Positions 9,680 through 17,040 are shown, counted from the stretch's first letter. The stretch: 64,000 nt of DNA from Streptomyces sp. SKN60 (GCF_026236535.1 NZ_JAHTMW010000019.1:88375-152374), one strand, 5' to 3'. Numbers and translations are program-made. The notes: generated by a model not told the origin, from the letters alone.

Positions 9680-9775
9680 ACGCGAGTTTCCACGCGCCAG
9701 CTCCACGCGCGTGTGCCCGTACGCGAGCTCCACCGCGCGCGTGCCCGTACGCGAGTGTCCACGCGCGCGTGCGTG
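9680..9775. repeat. Three degenerate direct repeats of ACGCGAGxTxC type
   Basis: Three copies of a GC-rich unit begin with ACGCGAG at 9680, 9721 and 9749. The second and third are about 28 bp long, and the first carries an extra internal 13 bp. Each includes CCACGCG- or CCGCGCG-type runs, and the first two end GTGCCCGT. They fill the gap between the Eis-like gene and rsiG. They are not coding and are not a simple hairpin terminator. Confidence 0.7.
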
Positions 9776-9801
9776 AGGCGCGTGCGTCAGGGCTGCACGG
9801 C

Positions 9802-10452
9802 TCACGCCAGCAGGTCGTCGACCTGCGCCTCGCCCTCCCGGTAACGGCGGGCGATCTCCGCGCTGCAGTCGTCGGCGGTCCGCTGGAGCTCCTGCCGGCG
9901 GCGCGAGACCTGCTGCTCGTAGCCCGCGAGCCGCCCCATCGCCAGGTGCAGCTCCTCGTCCGTACGCGCCGTGAGGTCCGACAGCTCGACCTCCGACAGC
10001 ATGTCGGACGCCAAGCGCCGGTACTCCTCGCTGCGCGGCGTCGACAGCGTCACGTGCCGCGCCGAACGCGCCACCGCCCCGGACCGGGACGGCGCGTCCG
10101 CGAGGATCTCCGACAGCCGGTCGACGACCGGCGTCTCCGGGTCCGTACGCCGCGCCAGCTCCGCGCGCAAGATGTCGATCCGGCCTTGCAGCATCCGCCG
10201 TACGTAGCTGAGGTCGGCCTCGTCGCCCTGCGCGTCGCGGCGCAGCGCGCGCAGCTCGGGCAGCCGGAGGCCGCCGAGGTCCGGCTGCGCCCCGTCCGGC
10301 AGCTCCGGCTCGGCGGAGCGCTGCACGGGCGGGCGCCCGACGGCGCCACCCGTACCACCACGGGCGGTGGATGCGGATGTGGATGTGGTGGATGTGGTGG
10401 TGATCAGCGGTACGGGACCGGACGGCGTCGGCCCGGTGCCAGGTGCACTCAT
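9802..10452 (-). CDS. rsiG: RsiG, c-di-GMP-dependent anti-sigma factor for WhiG
   Basis: 216-residue protein with a disordered Thr/Ser/Pro N-terminus and a helical C-terminal part. Both RsiG signature motifs E(X)3S(X)2R(X)3Q(X)3D are intact: one starts at EADLSYVRRMLQGRID and the other at EQQVSRRRQELQRTAD. In Streptomyces venezuelae these bind two cyclic-di-GMP molecules, and the complex sequesters sigma-WhiG, delaying the switch from aerial hyphae to spores. The ATG at 10452 follows GAGGGGA. It is divergent from dtd. Identification rests on the motif pair and overall form. Confidence 0.9.
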   Translation of the reverse strand: MSAPGTGPTPSGPVPLITTTSTTSTSASTARGGTGGAVGRPPVQRSAEPELPDGAQPDLGGLRLPELRALRRDAQGDEADLSYVRRMLQGRIDILRAELARRTDPETPVVDRLSEILADAPSRSGAVARSARHVTLSTPRSEEYRRLASDMLSEVELSDLTARTDEELHLAMGRLAGYEQQVSRRRQELQRTADDCSAEIARRYREGEAQVDDLLA

Positions 10453-10580
10453 GTGAATCGTCCCCTCGACCGGTGCGGTCGGCCGCACCGCCTGACACGC
10501 ATGGTGCCACTGCGGACCCGGCGGACGCAGGCGCTCTGCACCCGTTCGGCCCTCCCCGTGTCAGCCGCTGGGCCGATCGG

Positions 10581-10586
10581 TAGGTT
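10581..10586 (+). promoter_or_regulatory. Leaderless -10 element of dtd
   Basis: TAGGTT, 7 nt, then the ATG at 10594, with no ribosome site between. Confidence 0.5.
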
Positions 10587-10593
10587 GGTCCGT

Positions 10594-11019
10594 ATGCGAG
10601 CAGTGGTGCAGAGGGTCGACGGCGCGAGCGTCGTCGTCGCAGGGGAGACCGTCGGCGAGATCGTCGGCGAGGGGCTGTGCGTCCTGGTCGGGGTGACCCA
10701 CGACGACACCCCCGAGAAGGCCGCGCAATTGGCCAGAAAGCTCTGGTCCGTCCGGGTACTGGAGGGCGAGAAGTCCTGCTCCGACGTGAACGCGCCGCTG
10801 CTCGTCATCTCGCAGTTCACCCTGTACGGCGACGCCCGCAAGGGCCGCCGCCCCACCTGGAACGCCGCCGCGCCCGGCCCGGTCGCCGAGCCCCTCGTCG
10901 ACGAGGTGGTGGCGCAGCTGCGGCAGCTGGGCGCGCACGTGGAGACGGGCCGGTTCGGAGCGGACATGCGCGTCTCGCTCACGAATCACGGCCCGTTCAC
11001 GGTGCTGGTGGAGGTGTAG
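10594..11019 (+). CDS. dtd: D-aminoacyl-tRNA deacylase
   Basis: 141-residue homodimeric editing enzyme that hydrolyses D-amino acids (and glycine) from mischarged tRNA in the cytoplasm. It begins MRAVVQRVDGASV, carries the active-site SQFTLYGD motif near residue 72 and the Gly-cisPro-type NHGPFT motif near the C-terminus. Length is standard for the family. It appears leaderless. The transcript ends in a hairpin that overlaps the stop codon, facing the convergent ygfZ gene. Confidence 0.95.
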   Translation: MRAVVQRVDGASVVVAGETVGEIVGEGLCVLVGVTHDDTPEKAAQLARKLWSVRVLEGEKSCSDVNAPLLVISQFTLYGDARKGRRPTWNAAAPGPVAEPLVDEVVAQLRQLGAHVETGRFGADMRVSLTNHGPFTVLVEV

Positions 11020-11044
11020 CCGTAGGGATCAGCCTTACGGCTAC
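11016..11044. terminator. Hairpin between convergent dtd and ygfZ
   Basis: GTAGCCGTA (11016-11024) pairs perfectly with TACGGCTAC (11036-11044) across an 11-nt loop. The dtd stop codon lies in the left arm. It has no T-tract, as is common in Streptomyces. Confidence 0.6.
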
Positions 11045-11070
11045 AGCCACGGCCACAACCACGGCTACGG

Positions 11071-12036
11071 CTACGGCTCGACGACGGTCTCCTGCGCGGC
11101 GGCCGTCGTCCCCGCGATCAGCTCGGCGTCCACCGGCACGTTCCGCTTCACCAGGGCGAGGGCGATCGGCCCCAGCTCGTGGTGCCGGGCCGAGCTGGTG
11201 ACGAAGCCCAGCTGGCGGCCCTCCTCGCCGTCCGCGGCGAGCCGCACCGGCGTGCCGGGCCCGGGCAGCAGCACCTCGCTGCCGTCCAGGTGCAGGAAGA
11301 CCAGGCGGCGCGGCGGCTTGCCCAGGTTCTGCACCCGGGCGACCGTCTCCTGGCCGCGGTAGCAGCCCTTCTGCAGGTGCACGGCGCTGCCGATGAGCCC
11401 GATCTCGTGCGGGATGGTCCGGTGGTCGGTCTCGAAACCGAGCCGCGGCCGGTGCGCCTCGACCCGCAGCGCCTCGTACGCGAGGATGCCGGCGGCCGGC
11501 CCGTGCGAGGCGGCGAAGGCCTCCAGGTCGGCGCGCGGCAGGAACAGGTCGCGGCCGTGCGCCGTCTCCCGTACGACCACGCCGTCCGGCACCTCGGCGA
11601 TCGAACCGGCCGGGAGGTGGACGACGGCGAAGTCCTCGGTCCGGTCGGCGATCTCCACCCGGTAGTAGAACTTCATCGACTCCAGGTACGCGAGGAGCGC
11701 CTCCTCCGTCCCCGGCTCGACGTGCGCCCAGACCGTCTCGCCGTCGTCGACGAGGTACAGGGCGTGCTCGATGTGCCCGTTCGCGGAGAGGATCAGCGCC
11801 TCGGTGGCCTGGCCGGCCGGCAGGTCGCTGACGTGCTGGGTGAGCAGCAGGTGCAGCCAGCTCAGCCGGTCGGAGCCGGTGACGGTGACGACGCCGCGGT
11901 GGGAGAGGTCGACGAAACCGGTGCCGTCGGCGAGGGTCCGCTGCTCGCGGAACAGGTCGCCGTAGTGCGCGGCGACGCCTTCGTCACGGCCTTCGGCGGG
12001 GACGGCGCCGGGCAGGGACAGCAAGGGGCTCTTCAT
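11071..12036 (-). CDS. ygfZ: YgfZ/GcvT-domain folate-binding protein
   Basis: 321-residue member of the YgfZ family, which uses tetrahydrofolate in maintenance or repair of iron-sulfur enzymes. The diagnostic KGCYRGQE motif is at about residues 225-232, after an N-terminal aminomethyltransferase-like domain. The first residues are MKSPLLSLPGAVP. The gene lies between dtd and nur, the same neighbours it has in other Streptomyces as I recall. A short tandem CGGCTA repeat runs through its stop codon (11061-11079). Confidence 0.9.
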   Translation of the reverse strand: MKSPLLSLPGAVPAEGRDEGVAAHYGDLFREQRTLADGTGFVDLSHRGVVTVTGSDRLSWLHLLLTQHVSDLPAGQATEALILSANGHIEHALYLVDDGETVWAHVEPGTEEALLAYLESMKFYYRVEIADRTEDFAVVHLPAGSIAEVPDGVVVRETAHGRDLFLPRADLEAFAASHGPAAGILAYEALRVEAHRPRLGFETDHRTIPHEIGLIGSAVHLQKGCYRGQETVARVQNLGKPPRRLVFLHLDGSEVLLPGPGTPVRLAADGEEGRQLGFVTSSARHHELGPIALALVKRNVPVDAELIAGTTAAAQETVVEP

Positions 12037-12057
12037 GCAGAAAAGCCTACGACTCCG

Positions 12058-12567
12058 CTACGACTCCGTGGCCGCGGCCTTGTGCGCGGAGTCGTCCGCG
12101 GCCGTGTCCGCGGCCTTGTTCGCCTTGTTCGCCTTGTTCGCCTTGTTCGCCTTGCTTGCGCAGTCCTGGCAGCGGCCGAAGATCGCGAAGTGCTTCATGT
12201 CCGTCTCGAAGCCGAAGGTCTCGCGGAGCTTGCCGGTGAACTCGGCGGCCACCTCCACCTCCGCCTCGATGACCTCCGAGCAGTCCCGGCAGACCAGGTG
12301 CAGATGGTGGTGCCGGTCGGCGAGGTGGTAGGTCGGCGCGCCGTGGCCCAGATGGGCGTGGCTGACCAGGCCGAGCTCCTCCAGGAGCTCCAGGGTCCGG
12401 TAGACGGTGGAGATGTTCACGCCGGACGCCGTCCTGCGGACCTCGACGAGGATCTCGTCCGGGGTCGCGTGCTCCAGCGCGTCCACGGCCTCCAGGACAA
12501 GCTGGCGCTGAGGCGTCAGCCGGTAGCCGCGCTGCCGCAGGTCGCTCTTCCAGTCGGTGCTCACCAC
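12058..12567 (-). CDS. nur: Nur, nickel-responsive Fur-family repressor with extended tail
   Basis: 169-residue Fur-family regulator that represses nickel uptake and an iron superoxide dismutase gene in S. coelicolor. With the GTG start at 12567, His33, His70, His72, His86, His88, His90 and His126 all fall exactly where Nur has its Ni-site and M-site ligands, which fixes both identity and start. A structural CxxC pair follows (CRDC, CQDC). The C-terminus is longer than the roughly 145 residues I recall for S. coelicolor Nur, and contains four ANK-type tripeptides encoded by a 9-bp tandem repeat. The start appears leaderless (TACACT, 6 nt, GTG). Confidence 0.93.
   Translation of the reverse strand: MVSTDWKSDLRQRGYRLTPQRQLVLEAVDALEHATPDEILVEVRRTASGVNISTVYRTLELLEELGLVSHAHLGHGAPTYHLADRHHHLHLVCRDCSEVIEAEVEVAAEFTGKLRETFGFETDMKHFAIFGRCQDCASKANKANKANKANKAADTAADDSAHKAAATES
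12114..12149. repeat. 9-bp tandem repeat, four units, inside nur
   Basis: Four perfect copies of CCTTGTTCG (plus strand) followed by a degenerate fifth. They encode repeated Ala-Asn-Lys in the Nur tail. The unit is a multiple of three, so length change keeps the frame. Confidence 0.9.
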
Positions 12568-12592
12568 GCCCCCAGTGTATGAGGGGGCGTGG
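12564..12592 (-). promoter_or_regulatory. Palindrome surrounding the nur -10 and start
   Basis: CCACGCCCCC (12564-12573) and GGGGGCGTGG (12583-12592) are perfect inverted arms around a 9-bp centre that holds the minus-strand -10 TACACT (12579-12574). It may be a repressor site at the nur promoter or a terminator for the upstream gene; the sequence does not decide. Confidence 0.5.
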
Positions 12593-12638
12593 CGGACACA
12601 GGCCGTCCTGCTCGAACGTCCTACTTGGAGAAAACGTC

Positions 12639-13211
12639 CTACTTGAAGAAGGCGATGCCGTCGTCGGGCATGTCGGGGAGGTTGCGCGCCATCTCGGCGA
12701 CCTCCTCCGGGGTGACGACCTTCTTGAGCTGCGCCGACATGTAGGGGCGGAGCGGCACCTCGGGGGTGGCCTTCTCGGCGACCCACATCAGGTCGCCCTT
12801 CACGTAGCCGTAGAGACGCTTGCCACCGCTGTACGGGCCGGAGGCCGCGGTACGGGCGACGGCGTCGGTCGCGATGTCGATCTGCGGCTTCTGGTCGGCG
12901 AGCTCGCCGTACCAGACCTCGACGACGCCCTGGTCGCGGACCATGACGATCTCGACCTGGCGCTCCTTGTCGATGCGCCAGTAACCGCTCTCGCTCTCCA
13001 GCGGGCGGACCTGCTTGCCCTCGGCGTCGAGGACCCAGGTGCGGGAGTGGTACTCGATGAAGTCCCGGCCGTCGTGGCTGAACGTCACGGTCTGGCCGAA
13101 GTTGCACTTCTCGGCGCCGGGGAAGTCGGAGACGCCCGCGCCTTCCCACGTGCCCAGCAGGAACGCGAGGGGAACGAGGCCCGGGTTGAGGTCGGACGGG
13201 ATCTGGATCAT
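12639..13211 (-). CDS. Ferric nitrobindin-like beta-barrel protein
   Basis: 190-residue FABP-like/nitrobindin (DUF1794) protein. The signature GTWEGAG is at about residues 20-26, followed by alternating beta strands. True nitrobindins bind haem through a C-terminal His and isomerise peroxynitrite. Here the corresponding region reads VPLRPYMSAQL, with no His at the expected position, as in the Streptomyces proteins called nitrobindin-like. Haem binding is therefore doubtful. It lies just upstream of nur on the same strand; a functional link is unproven. Confidence 0.82.
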   Translation of the reverse strand: MIQIPSDLNPGLVPLAFLLGTWEGAGVSDFPGAEKCNFGQTVTFSHDGRDFIEYHSRTWVLDAEGKQVRPLESESGYWRIDKERQVEIVMVRDQGVVEVWYGELADQKPQIDIATDAVARTAASGPYSGGKRLYGYVKGDLMWVAEKATPEVPLRPYMSAQLKKVVTPEEVAEMARNLPDMPDDGIAFFK

Positions 13212-13242
13212 GAGCAGCTCAGGCGATCTCTGTGGTGGGGGG

Positions 13243-13341
13243 TTAGCGCTGGCCCTGGTACAGCTTCTTCACGGTCAGACCGGCGAAGGCGAGAACCGCG
13301 ACGCAGACGAGCGCCAGCAGGGTTTCGAAAAAGACGATCAC
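13243..13341 (-). CDS. 32-residue single-span membrane peptide
   Basis: Very short gene: GTG at 13341 preceded by GAGGAG at good spacing, then a hydrophobic helix (FFETLLALVCVAVLAFAGL) and a basic tail ending YQGQR. The ribosome site and clean transmembrane profile support a real gene, and I recall near-identical small proteins annotated in other actinobacteria. It starts the nitrobindin-nur run on this strand. Function unknown; an accessory membrane peptide is possible. Confidence 0.75.
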   Translation of the reverse strand: MIVFFETLLALVCVAVLAFAGLTVKKLYQGQR

Positions 13342-13375
13342 TTTGGTGCTCCTCGGTGAGCGGTGAAGGCGGTAC

Positions 13376-13411
13376 GGGCCGGCCCCCAGCTTAGTGGGCG
13401 GGGACCGGCCC
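13376..13411 (-). terminator. Hairpin terminator after the three-paralog operon
   Basis: GGGCCGG-C-CCCC and GGGG-A-CCGGCCC arms enclose a short loop. It lies downstream of the 13466 stop codon on the minus strand and upstream of the 32-residue gene. Confidence 0.6.
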
Positions 13412-13427
13412 CTCTCGGTGAGGTGGG

Positions 13428-13463
13428 TCTCGTACGCGATCTCGTACGGGATCTCGTACGGGA
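13428..13463. repeat. 12-bp tandem repeat, three units, at a gene 3' end
   Basis: TCTCGTACGCGA and two copies of TCTCGTACGGGA run up to two bases before the stop codon of the 13466-14332 gene. Non-coding. Confidence 0.85.
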
Positions 13464-13465
13464 TC

Positions 13466-14332
13466 TCAGCCGAGCAGCTGGTTCTGCAAGGTGACCGTCT
13501 GCTGGAACGGTACGGGCGCCGCCTCGCCCTTGCGGGACTGGACGACCAGCGCGAGCGTGTCGCCGGCCTGGATGTAGGCCCAGCGGGTCTGCTCGGGGCC
13601 GTACGGCTCCTTTTCGGCCGTCGCGTACTGCACCGTGTCCGGCACCCGGGCGTCGTTCCCGAGCGCTTCGGTCCCGACGGACTGTATTCCTTCCAGGGGC
13701 GTGGTCGCGGCGGTGCCGGCGTGCACCGCATAGTCCTTGAAGTGCTCCGAGAAGGCTACGGACTTGAAGCGCAGCAGGTAGACGGCGCTCTTCGTGCCAT
13801 CCGGCATGGTCCAGGCCCGGGCGGTGATATGCCGCAGCGCGGAGTCGTCGAATGCCTGCTTCAGCTCGGGGCGCTCGTCCTTGGAGTAGAGGGAGACGTA
13901 CTGGTCGACGCTCACCCACACGCCGTCGAGCTTCGGGTCGACGGTCGCCCCGGCCGGCGCGGGCAGCAGTAGGGCGCGCAGGTCGGCGTGGTGCACCTCG
14001 CCCTCGTTGCCGATGGTGAAGGGGCGCGGGGAGCCCTCGGGCAGCGGCGGCAGGCTCAGCTTCGGGTACGCCCAGCGGCCGTCGTTCTCGGTCGCGAGAC
14101 CGGGCACGTCCGTGCGTTCCATCGAGGTGATCGCGGCGGCCGTCCCGGCCCCGAGCCCGCCGCACACCACGACGGCGGCGGCCCAGCGCAGGACGCTGCC
14201 GAGCAGCTTGCGGGAGCGGGGGTTCTTCGGAGCGGTCTCCGGGGCGGCCGGAGCCTCCTGGGCGACTGCGGCGTCCAGCGTGGCGTCTGGCGTGGCGTCC
14301 GGAGCGACGTCCGTCGGCTCGGTGACGGTCAT
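13466..14332 (-). CDS. Membrane-anchored extracytoplasmic protein, paralog 3 of 3
   Basis: 288 residues: an Asp/Ala/Pro-rich cytoplasmic start, a basic stretch NPRSRKLL, one transmembrane helix (about 45-68), then a soluble outer domain containing RALLLPAPAGA. The LLLP-x-P-x-G motif and general layout recur in the next two upstream genes. It overlaps the upstream paralog by 4 bp (ATGA), so they are translationally coupled. No enzymatic motif; probably an actinobacterial surface protein. Last gene of the operon, followed by tandem repeats and a hairpin. Confidence 0.8.
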   Translation of the reverse strand: MTVTEPTDVAPDATPDATLDAAVAQEAPAAPETAPKNPRSRKLLGSVLRWAAAVVVCGGLGAGTAAAITSMERTDVPGLATENDGRWAYPKLSLPPLPEGSPRPFTIGNEGEVHHADLRALLLPAPAGATVDPKLDGVWVSVDQYVSLYSKDERPELKQAFDDSALRHITARAWTMPDGTKSAVYLLRFKSVAFSEHFKDYAVHAGTAATTPLEGIQSVGTEALGNDARVPDTVQYATAEKEPYGPEQTRWAYIQAGDTLALVVQSRKGEAAPVPFQQTVTLQNQLLG

Positions 14333-15201
14333 ACGTACTCCCCCGGGGACTTGATGTGGTCGAGCTGCTTCTTCACGAGCTCGGCGACGGCGGACTTGTC
14401 GAAGGGCCGGCTGCCGGAGGCGGTGACGGTGACCGAGTACTCGGAGTCGTACGCGGAGCAGACCATCCCGTCGAGGCTCTCCTCCGCGTGTTCGCCCTTC
14501 GGCTTCGGCATCGCCCAGCAGGTGGCGTTCTTGTGGCCGGCGATCTTCGGCCCCTTGGGGAACTTCAGGAGGCCGGCGAGCTCGTTGCGCATCTTGTGCA
14601 TCTCGGCGCCGAACCGCTTGTTCTTCATCCGCACGACCTGCACCTCGAGGACGACGTTGGCGTCGTCGGAGGCGTAGGAGCGGACCGCGATGCCCTGGAT
14701 GCCGAGCTTCTCGATCCGCTTGTCGAACTCGCGGCGCTTCTTGCCGGACAGGCCCTTTCCGGACTGCTTGACGAGGGCGACGGCGTCCTTGGCGCTGACC
14801 TCGCCGTCGTTGCCGAACTCCTCGACGTCGGGGCCGAGGCCGTACCCCTCGGGCACCGGCAGGAGCAGCTTGCTCAGCGGGGTCGAGGCGCGGCCGTCGG
14901 CGGCGTTCGCGGCCGGGTCCTTGGCCGGGGTGGGCGGCTCCTCCCAGGCGACGGTGGGCGCGTGGCGGTCGGCACCCGCGACGGTGACGCCGGTGAAGGT
15001 CGCGCCGGCGCCGACGCCGAGGACGAGGACGCCGGTGAGGACGTACGGGAAGAGGCGGCGCGGCGCGCGGGGCGCGGGCGTCTCGGCGACGGCGGGCGGC
15101 TCCACGAGCTCCGGCCCGTTCTGGCCCTGGTCCTGGTCCTTGTTCTGGTCCCGGTCCTTGTTCTGGTCCTGGTTCTCCACGGTGGTGGTCTCCTCGCTCA
15201 C
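14329..15201 (-). CDS. Membrane-anchored extracytoplasmic protein, paralog 2 of 3
   Basis: 290 residues: a Gln/Asp/Asn/Lys-rich start with repeated DQNKDQDQ, one transmembrane helix (about 50-72), then an outer domain with KLLLPVPEGYGLGPDVEEFGNDGE. Two Cys residues in the C-terminal half (NATCWAM, GMVCSAY) could form a disulfide outside the cell; the flanking paralogs lack them. It overlaps both neighbours by 4 bp. Function unknown. Confidence 0.8.
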   Translation of the reverse strand: MSEETTTVENQDQNKDRDQNKDQDQGQNGPELVEPPAVAETPAPRAPRRLFPYVLTGVLVLGVGAGATFTGVTVAGADRHAPTVAWEEPPTPAKDPAANAADGRASTPLSKLLLPVPEGYGLGPDVEEFGNDGEVSAKDAVALVKQSGKGLSGKKRREFDKRIEKLGIQGIAVRSYASDDANVVLEVQVVRMKNKRFGAEMHKMRNELAGLLKFPKGPKIAGHKNATCWAMPKPKGEHAEESLDGMVCSAYDSEYSVTVTASGSRPFDKSAVAELVKKQLDHIKSPGEYV

Positions 15202-16088
15202 AGGCGCCCCAGCTGTCGCTCGGCCAGCGAGGTGATCTCCTTCTGGCTGATCTTCTTGGTGTCCAGGATGTAGACCTCGACCGCGACGTCTCCCCGGTGG
15301 ACGACGGCCCTGGCCTCGTAGACGTCGACGAACCCTGCCTCCCGGTTGACGGGGAGGACGTAGCTGCGGCCCTCGGCGCTGCCCTTGAGCGGCTGGCCGT
15401 AACCGTTCTCCTCCTCCAGGCCCTCCCGCAGGGTCGTCGCCCGGTCGGCGGCCCCCAGACGGTCGTTGGAGCGGTACTGCAGCAGGTTGATGTGGACGGT
15501 CTTGAACTCGCCGATGGTCCAGGAGGTGGTGGCGATCCGGCGGATGCCGTTGTCCATGAGGTCTTCGAAAGCGCCGCTGGGCGACTCGAAGTCCTCGGCG
15601 TACGAGCTGACGCTCATCCAGTGGTCCTTGGGCGCGTAGTCCACGTCCTTCGCGCCGGCCGGCTTGGGCAGCAGCAGCTTGCGCAGGTCGCCCTCGGTCT
15701 TGAGGCCGCGGTCGTCGGCGACGGCGAGCGCGGGCGGCTCCTGACCCTTGGCGGCGGGCTTGGCCGGGTAGGCGAGGTCGACCTGGTTGAGCGGCGGCAG
15801 CGGGGTGGGCTCGCGCTCGGCCTGGACGCCGTAGCCGACGGCGACACCGCCGACGATGCCGAGCACGGCGGCGGCCGCGAGCAGCGCGAGCGTGCGGCCG
15901 CCGCGACGGCGGCGCGGCGCCGGCTCGTCGTCGGCGGGCACGGGACCGGCCGCGGGAACGGGCGGCACGTCTTCGGCAGGAACCGGCACCGTTGCGGGTT
16001 CCGCGGATTCGACGACCGGGCCGGGGGCGGGTGTCGGCTCGGCCTCCGGGGTGTTTCGAGCGGATTCCACCGCTTCTGTGGCTTCCAA
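15198..16088 (-). CDS. Membrane-anchored extracytoplasmic protein, paralog 1 of 3
   Basis: 296 residues: an acidic Pro/Glu/Ala-rich start, Arg-rich stop-transfer RRRRGGR, one transmembrane helix (about 66-90), then an outer domain with RKLLLPKPAGAKDVDYAP and an ending similar to paralog 2 (SQKEITSLAERQLGRL). First gene of the three-gene operon, divergent from the DsrE gene. The three proteins may form a surface complex, which is inference from the coupling and shared fold signature. Confidence 0.8.
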   Translation of the reverse strand: MEATEAVESARNTPEAEPTPAPGPVVESAEPATVPVPAEDVPPVPAAGPVPADDEPAPRRRRGGRTLALLAAAAVLGIVGGVAVGYGVQAEREPTPLPPLNQVDLAYPAKPAAKGQEPPALAVADDRGLKTEGDLRKLLLPKPAGAKDVDYAPKDHWMSVSSYAEDFESPSGAFEDLMDNGIRRIATTSWTIGEFKTVHINLLQYRSNDRLGAADRATTLREGLEEENGYGQPLKGSAEGRSYVLPVNREAGFVDVYEARAVVHRGDVAVEVYILDTKKISQKEITSLAERQLGRL

Positions 16089-16180
16089 AGCAGTCCCCCC
16101 ACGAGACTAGAAGCGCGGATTCCGTTACCCGCGCGCCTAGCTGACACGCGAGGGGTGCATGAGGTTGCCGGGAACCGCAT

Positions 16181-16186
16181 TACAGT
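16181..16186 (+). promoter_or_regulatory. Leaderless -10 element of DsrE gene
   Basis: TACAGT, 7 nt, then the ATG at 16194. No ribosome site is present. Confidence 0.5.
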
Positions 16187-16193
16187 TCGGTAT

Positions 16194-16556
16194 ATGGCGA
16201 AGAAGCTCGTGATCAAGGTGACCGCCGGGGCGGACGCCCCCGAACGCTGCTCCCAGGCCTTCACCGTGGCCGCCGTCGCCGTCGCGAGCGGCGTCGAGGT
16301 GTCCCTCTGGCTGACCGGCGAGTCCTCCTGGTTCGCCCTCCCGGGCCGCGCGGCCGAGTTCGACCTCCCGCACGCCGCCCCGCTCCCGGACCTGATCGAC
16401 TCGATCCTGGCGGCCGGCCGCATCACCCTCTGCACCCAGTGCGCCGCCCGCCGCGAGATCACCGAGGACGACGTCCTGAAGGGCATCCGCATCGCGGGCG
16501 CGCAGGTCTTCGTCCAGGAAGCGATGTCGGATGAGACCCAGGCCCTGGTCTACTGA
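16194..16556 (+). CDS. DsrE-family protein
   Basis: 120-residue DsrE/DsrF-like alpha-beta protein, starting MAKKLVIKVTAG, with a CTQC pair near residue 81. Members take part in sulfur relay or act as small accessory proteins; the DsrE active Cys may be one of this pair. Genes for sulfur transfer (sulfurtransferase, DUF1416) lie 1-2 kb away, so a role in sulfur traffic is possible but unproven. Convergent with DUF3099, whose duplicated 3' end begins 4 nt after this stop codon. Confidence 0.8.
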   Translation: MAKKLVIKVTAGADAPERCSQAFTVAAVAVASGVEVSLWLTGESSWFALPGRAAEFDLPHAAPLPDLIDSILAAGRITLCTQCAARREITEDDVLKGIRIAGAQVFVQEAMSDETQALVY

Positions 16557-16559
16557 CCT

Positions 16560-16615
16560 ACCGGTCCCGCTTGTCCTTGCCGTCCAGCTCGTCCCACCAC
16601 TCGTCCGACTGCTTG
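16560..16615 (-). repeat. Duplicate of the DUF3099 gene 3' end
   Basis: 56 bp repeat 16733-16788 with two mismatches. On the minus strand it encodes the last codons KQSDEWWDELDGKDKRDR. This distal copy is followed by TAG (16558-16560) while the copy in the gene is followed by TGA. A 117-bp insert separates them. Confidence 0.9.
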
Positions 16616-16619
16616 ACTG

Positions 16620-16721
16620 ATTTCCCGACGCGCCTCTCGCACTGCTCGGCCCCGGAGGGCCTCACAGGCTTCGAGCCGCTGCGCCGGACTCCGTCCGCCG
16701 AGCGTGGTGGGCCAGGGCCGG
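16620..16721 (-). repeat. ~100-bp dispersed repeat, copy 1 (inverted relative to copy 2)
   Basis: Reverse complement of 17547-17650; the best 75 bp are about 88 percent identical. It makes up most of the insert between the two DUF3099 3' ends. Each copy contains a short GGACGGAGTCC palindrome. No coding content is credible. The family is not recognised. Confidence 0.8.
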
Positions 16722-16730
16722 ACAGCCCCC

Positions 16731-16994
16731 TCACCGGTCCCGCTTGTCCTTGCCGTCGAGCTCGTCCCACCACTCGTCGGACTGCTTGTCGCCCGTCGGA
16801 TCGTCCCACCAGCGGTCCTCCGGGCCGCGCCGGTTCGCGATCATCGCCGCGACCGGCGGGATGACCATGGCGACCACGCACATGGCGATGGCGGCGGGGA
16901 CGGAAAAGAGCCGCACGACGGCCCAGGCGCCCACGAAAAGCACCAGGCAGACGCCCATCATCCAGAAGTAGACGCGCCGTCGCCGTGCGTACAC
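16731..16994 (-). CDS. DUF3099 small membrane protein
   Basis: 87 residues: a basic start MYARRRRVYF, two transmembrane helices (about 11-33 and 36-54), and a charged cytoplasmic tail rich in Trp, Asp and Lys. The DUF3099 family is widespread in actinobacteria with no known function. The final 18 codons are duplicated downstream with an insert between, so the gene end has been regenerated. The upstream side borders a patch of broken genes. Confidence 0.82.
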   Translation of the reverse strand: MYARRRRVYFWMMGVCLVLFVGAWAVVRLFSVPAAIAMCVVAMVIPPVAAMIANRRGPEDRWWDDPTGDKQSDEWWDELDGKDKRDR

Positions 16995-17040
16995 ATCTTC
17001 AGCGTACGACCGGAACCCGACCCCGGACAGCGCGCGGGCG

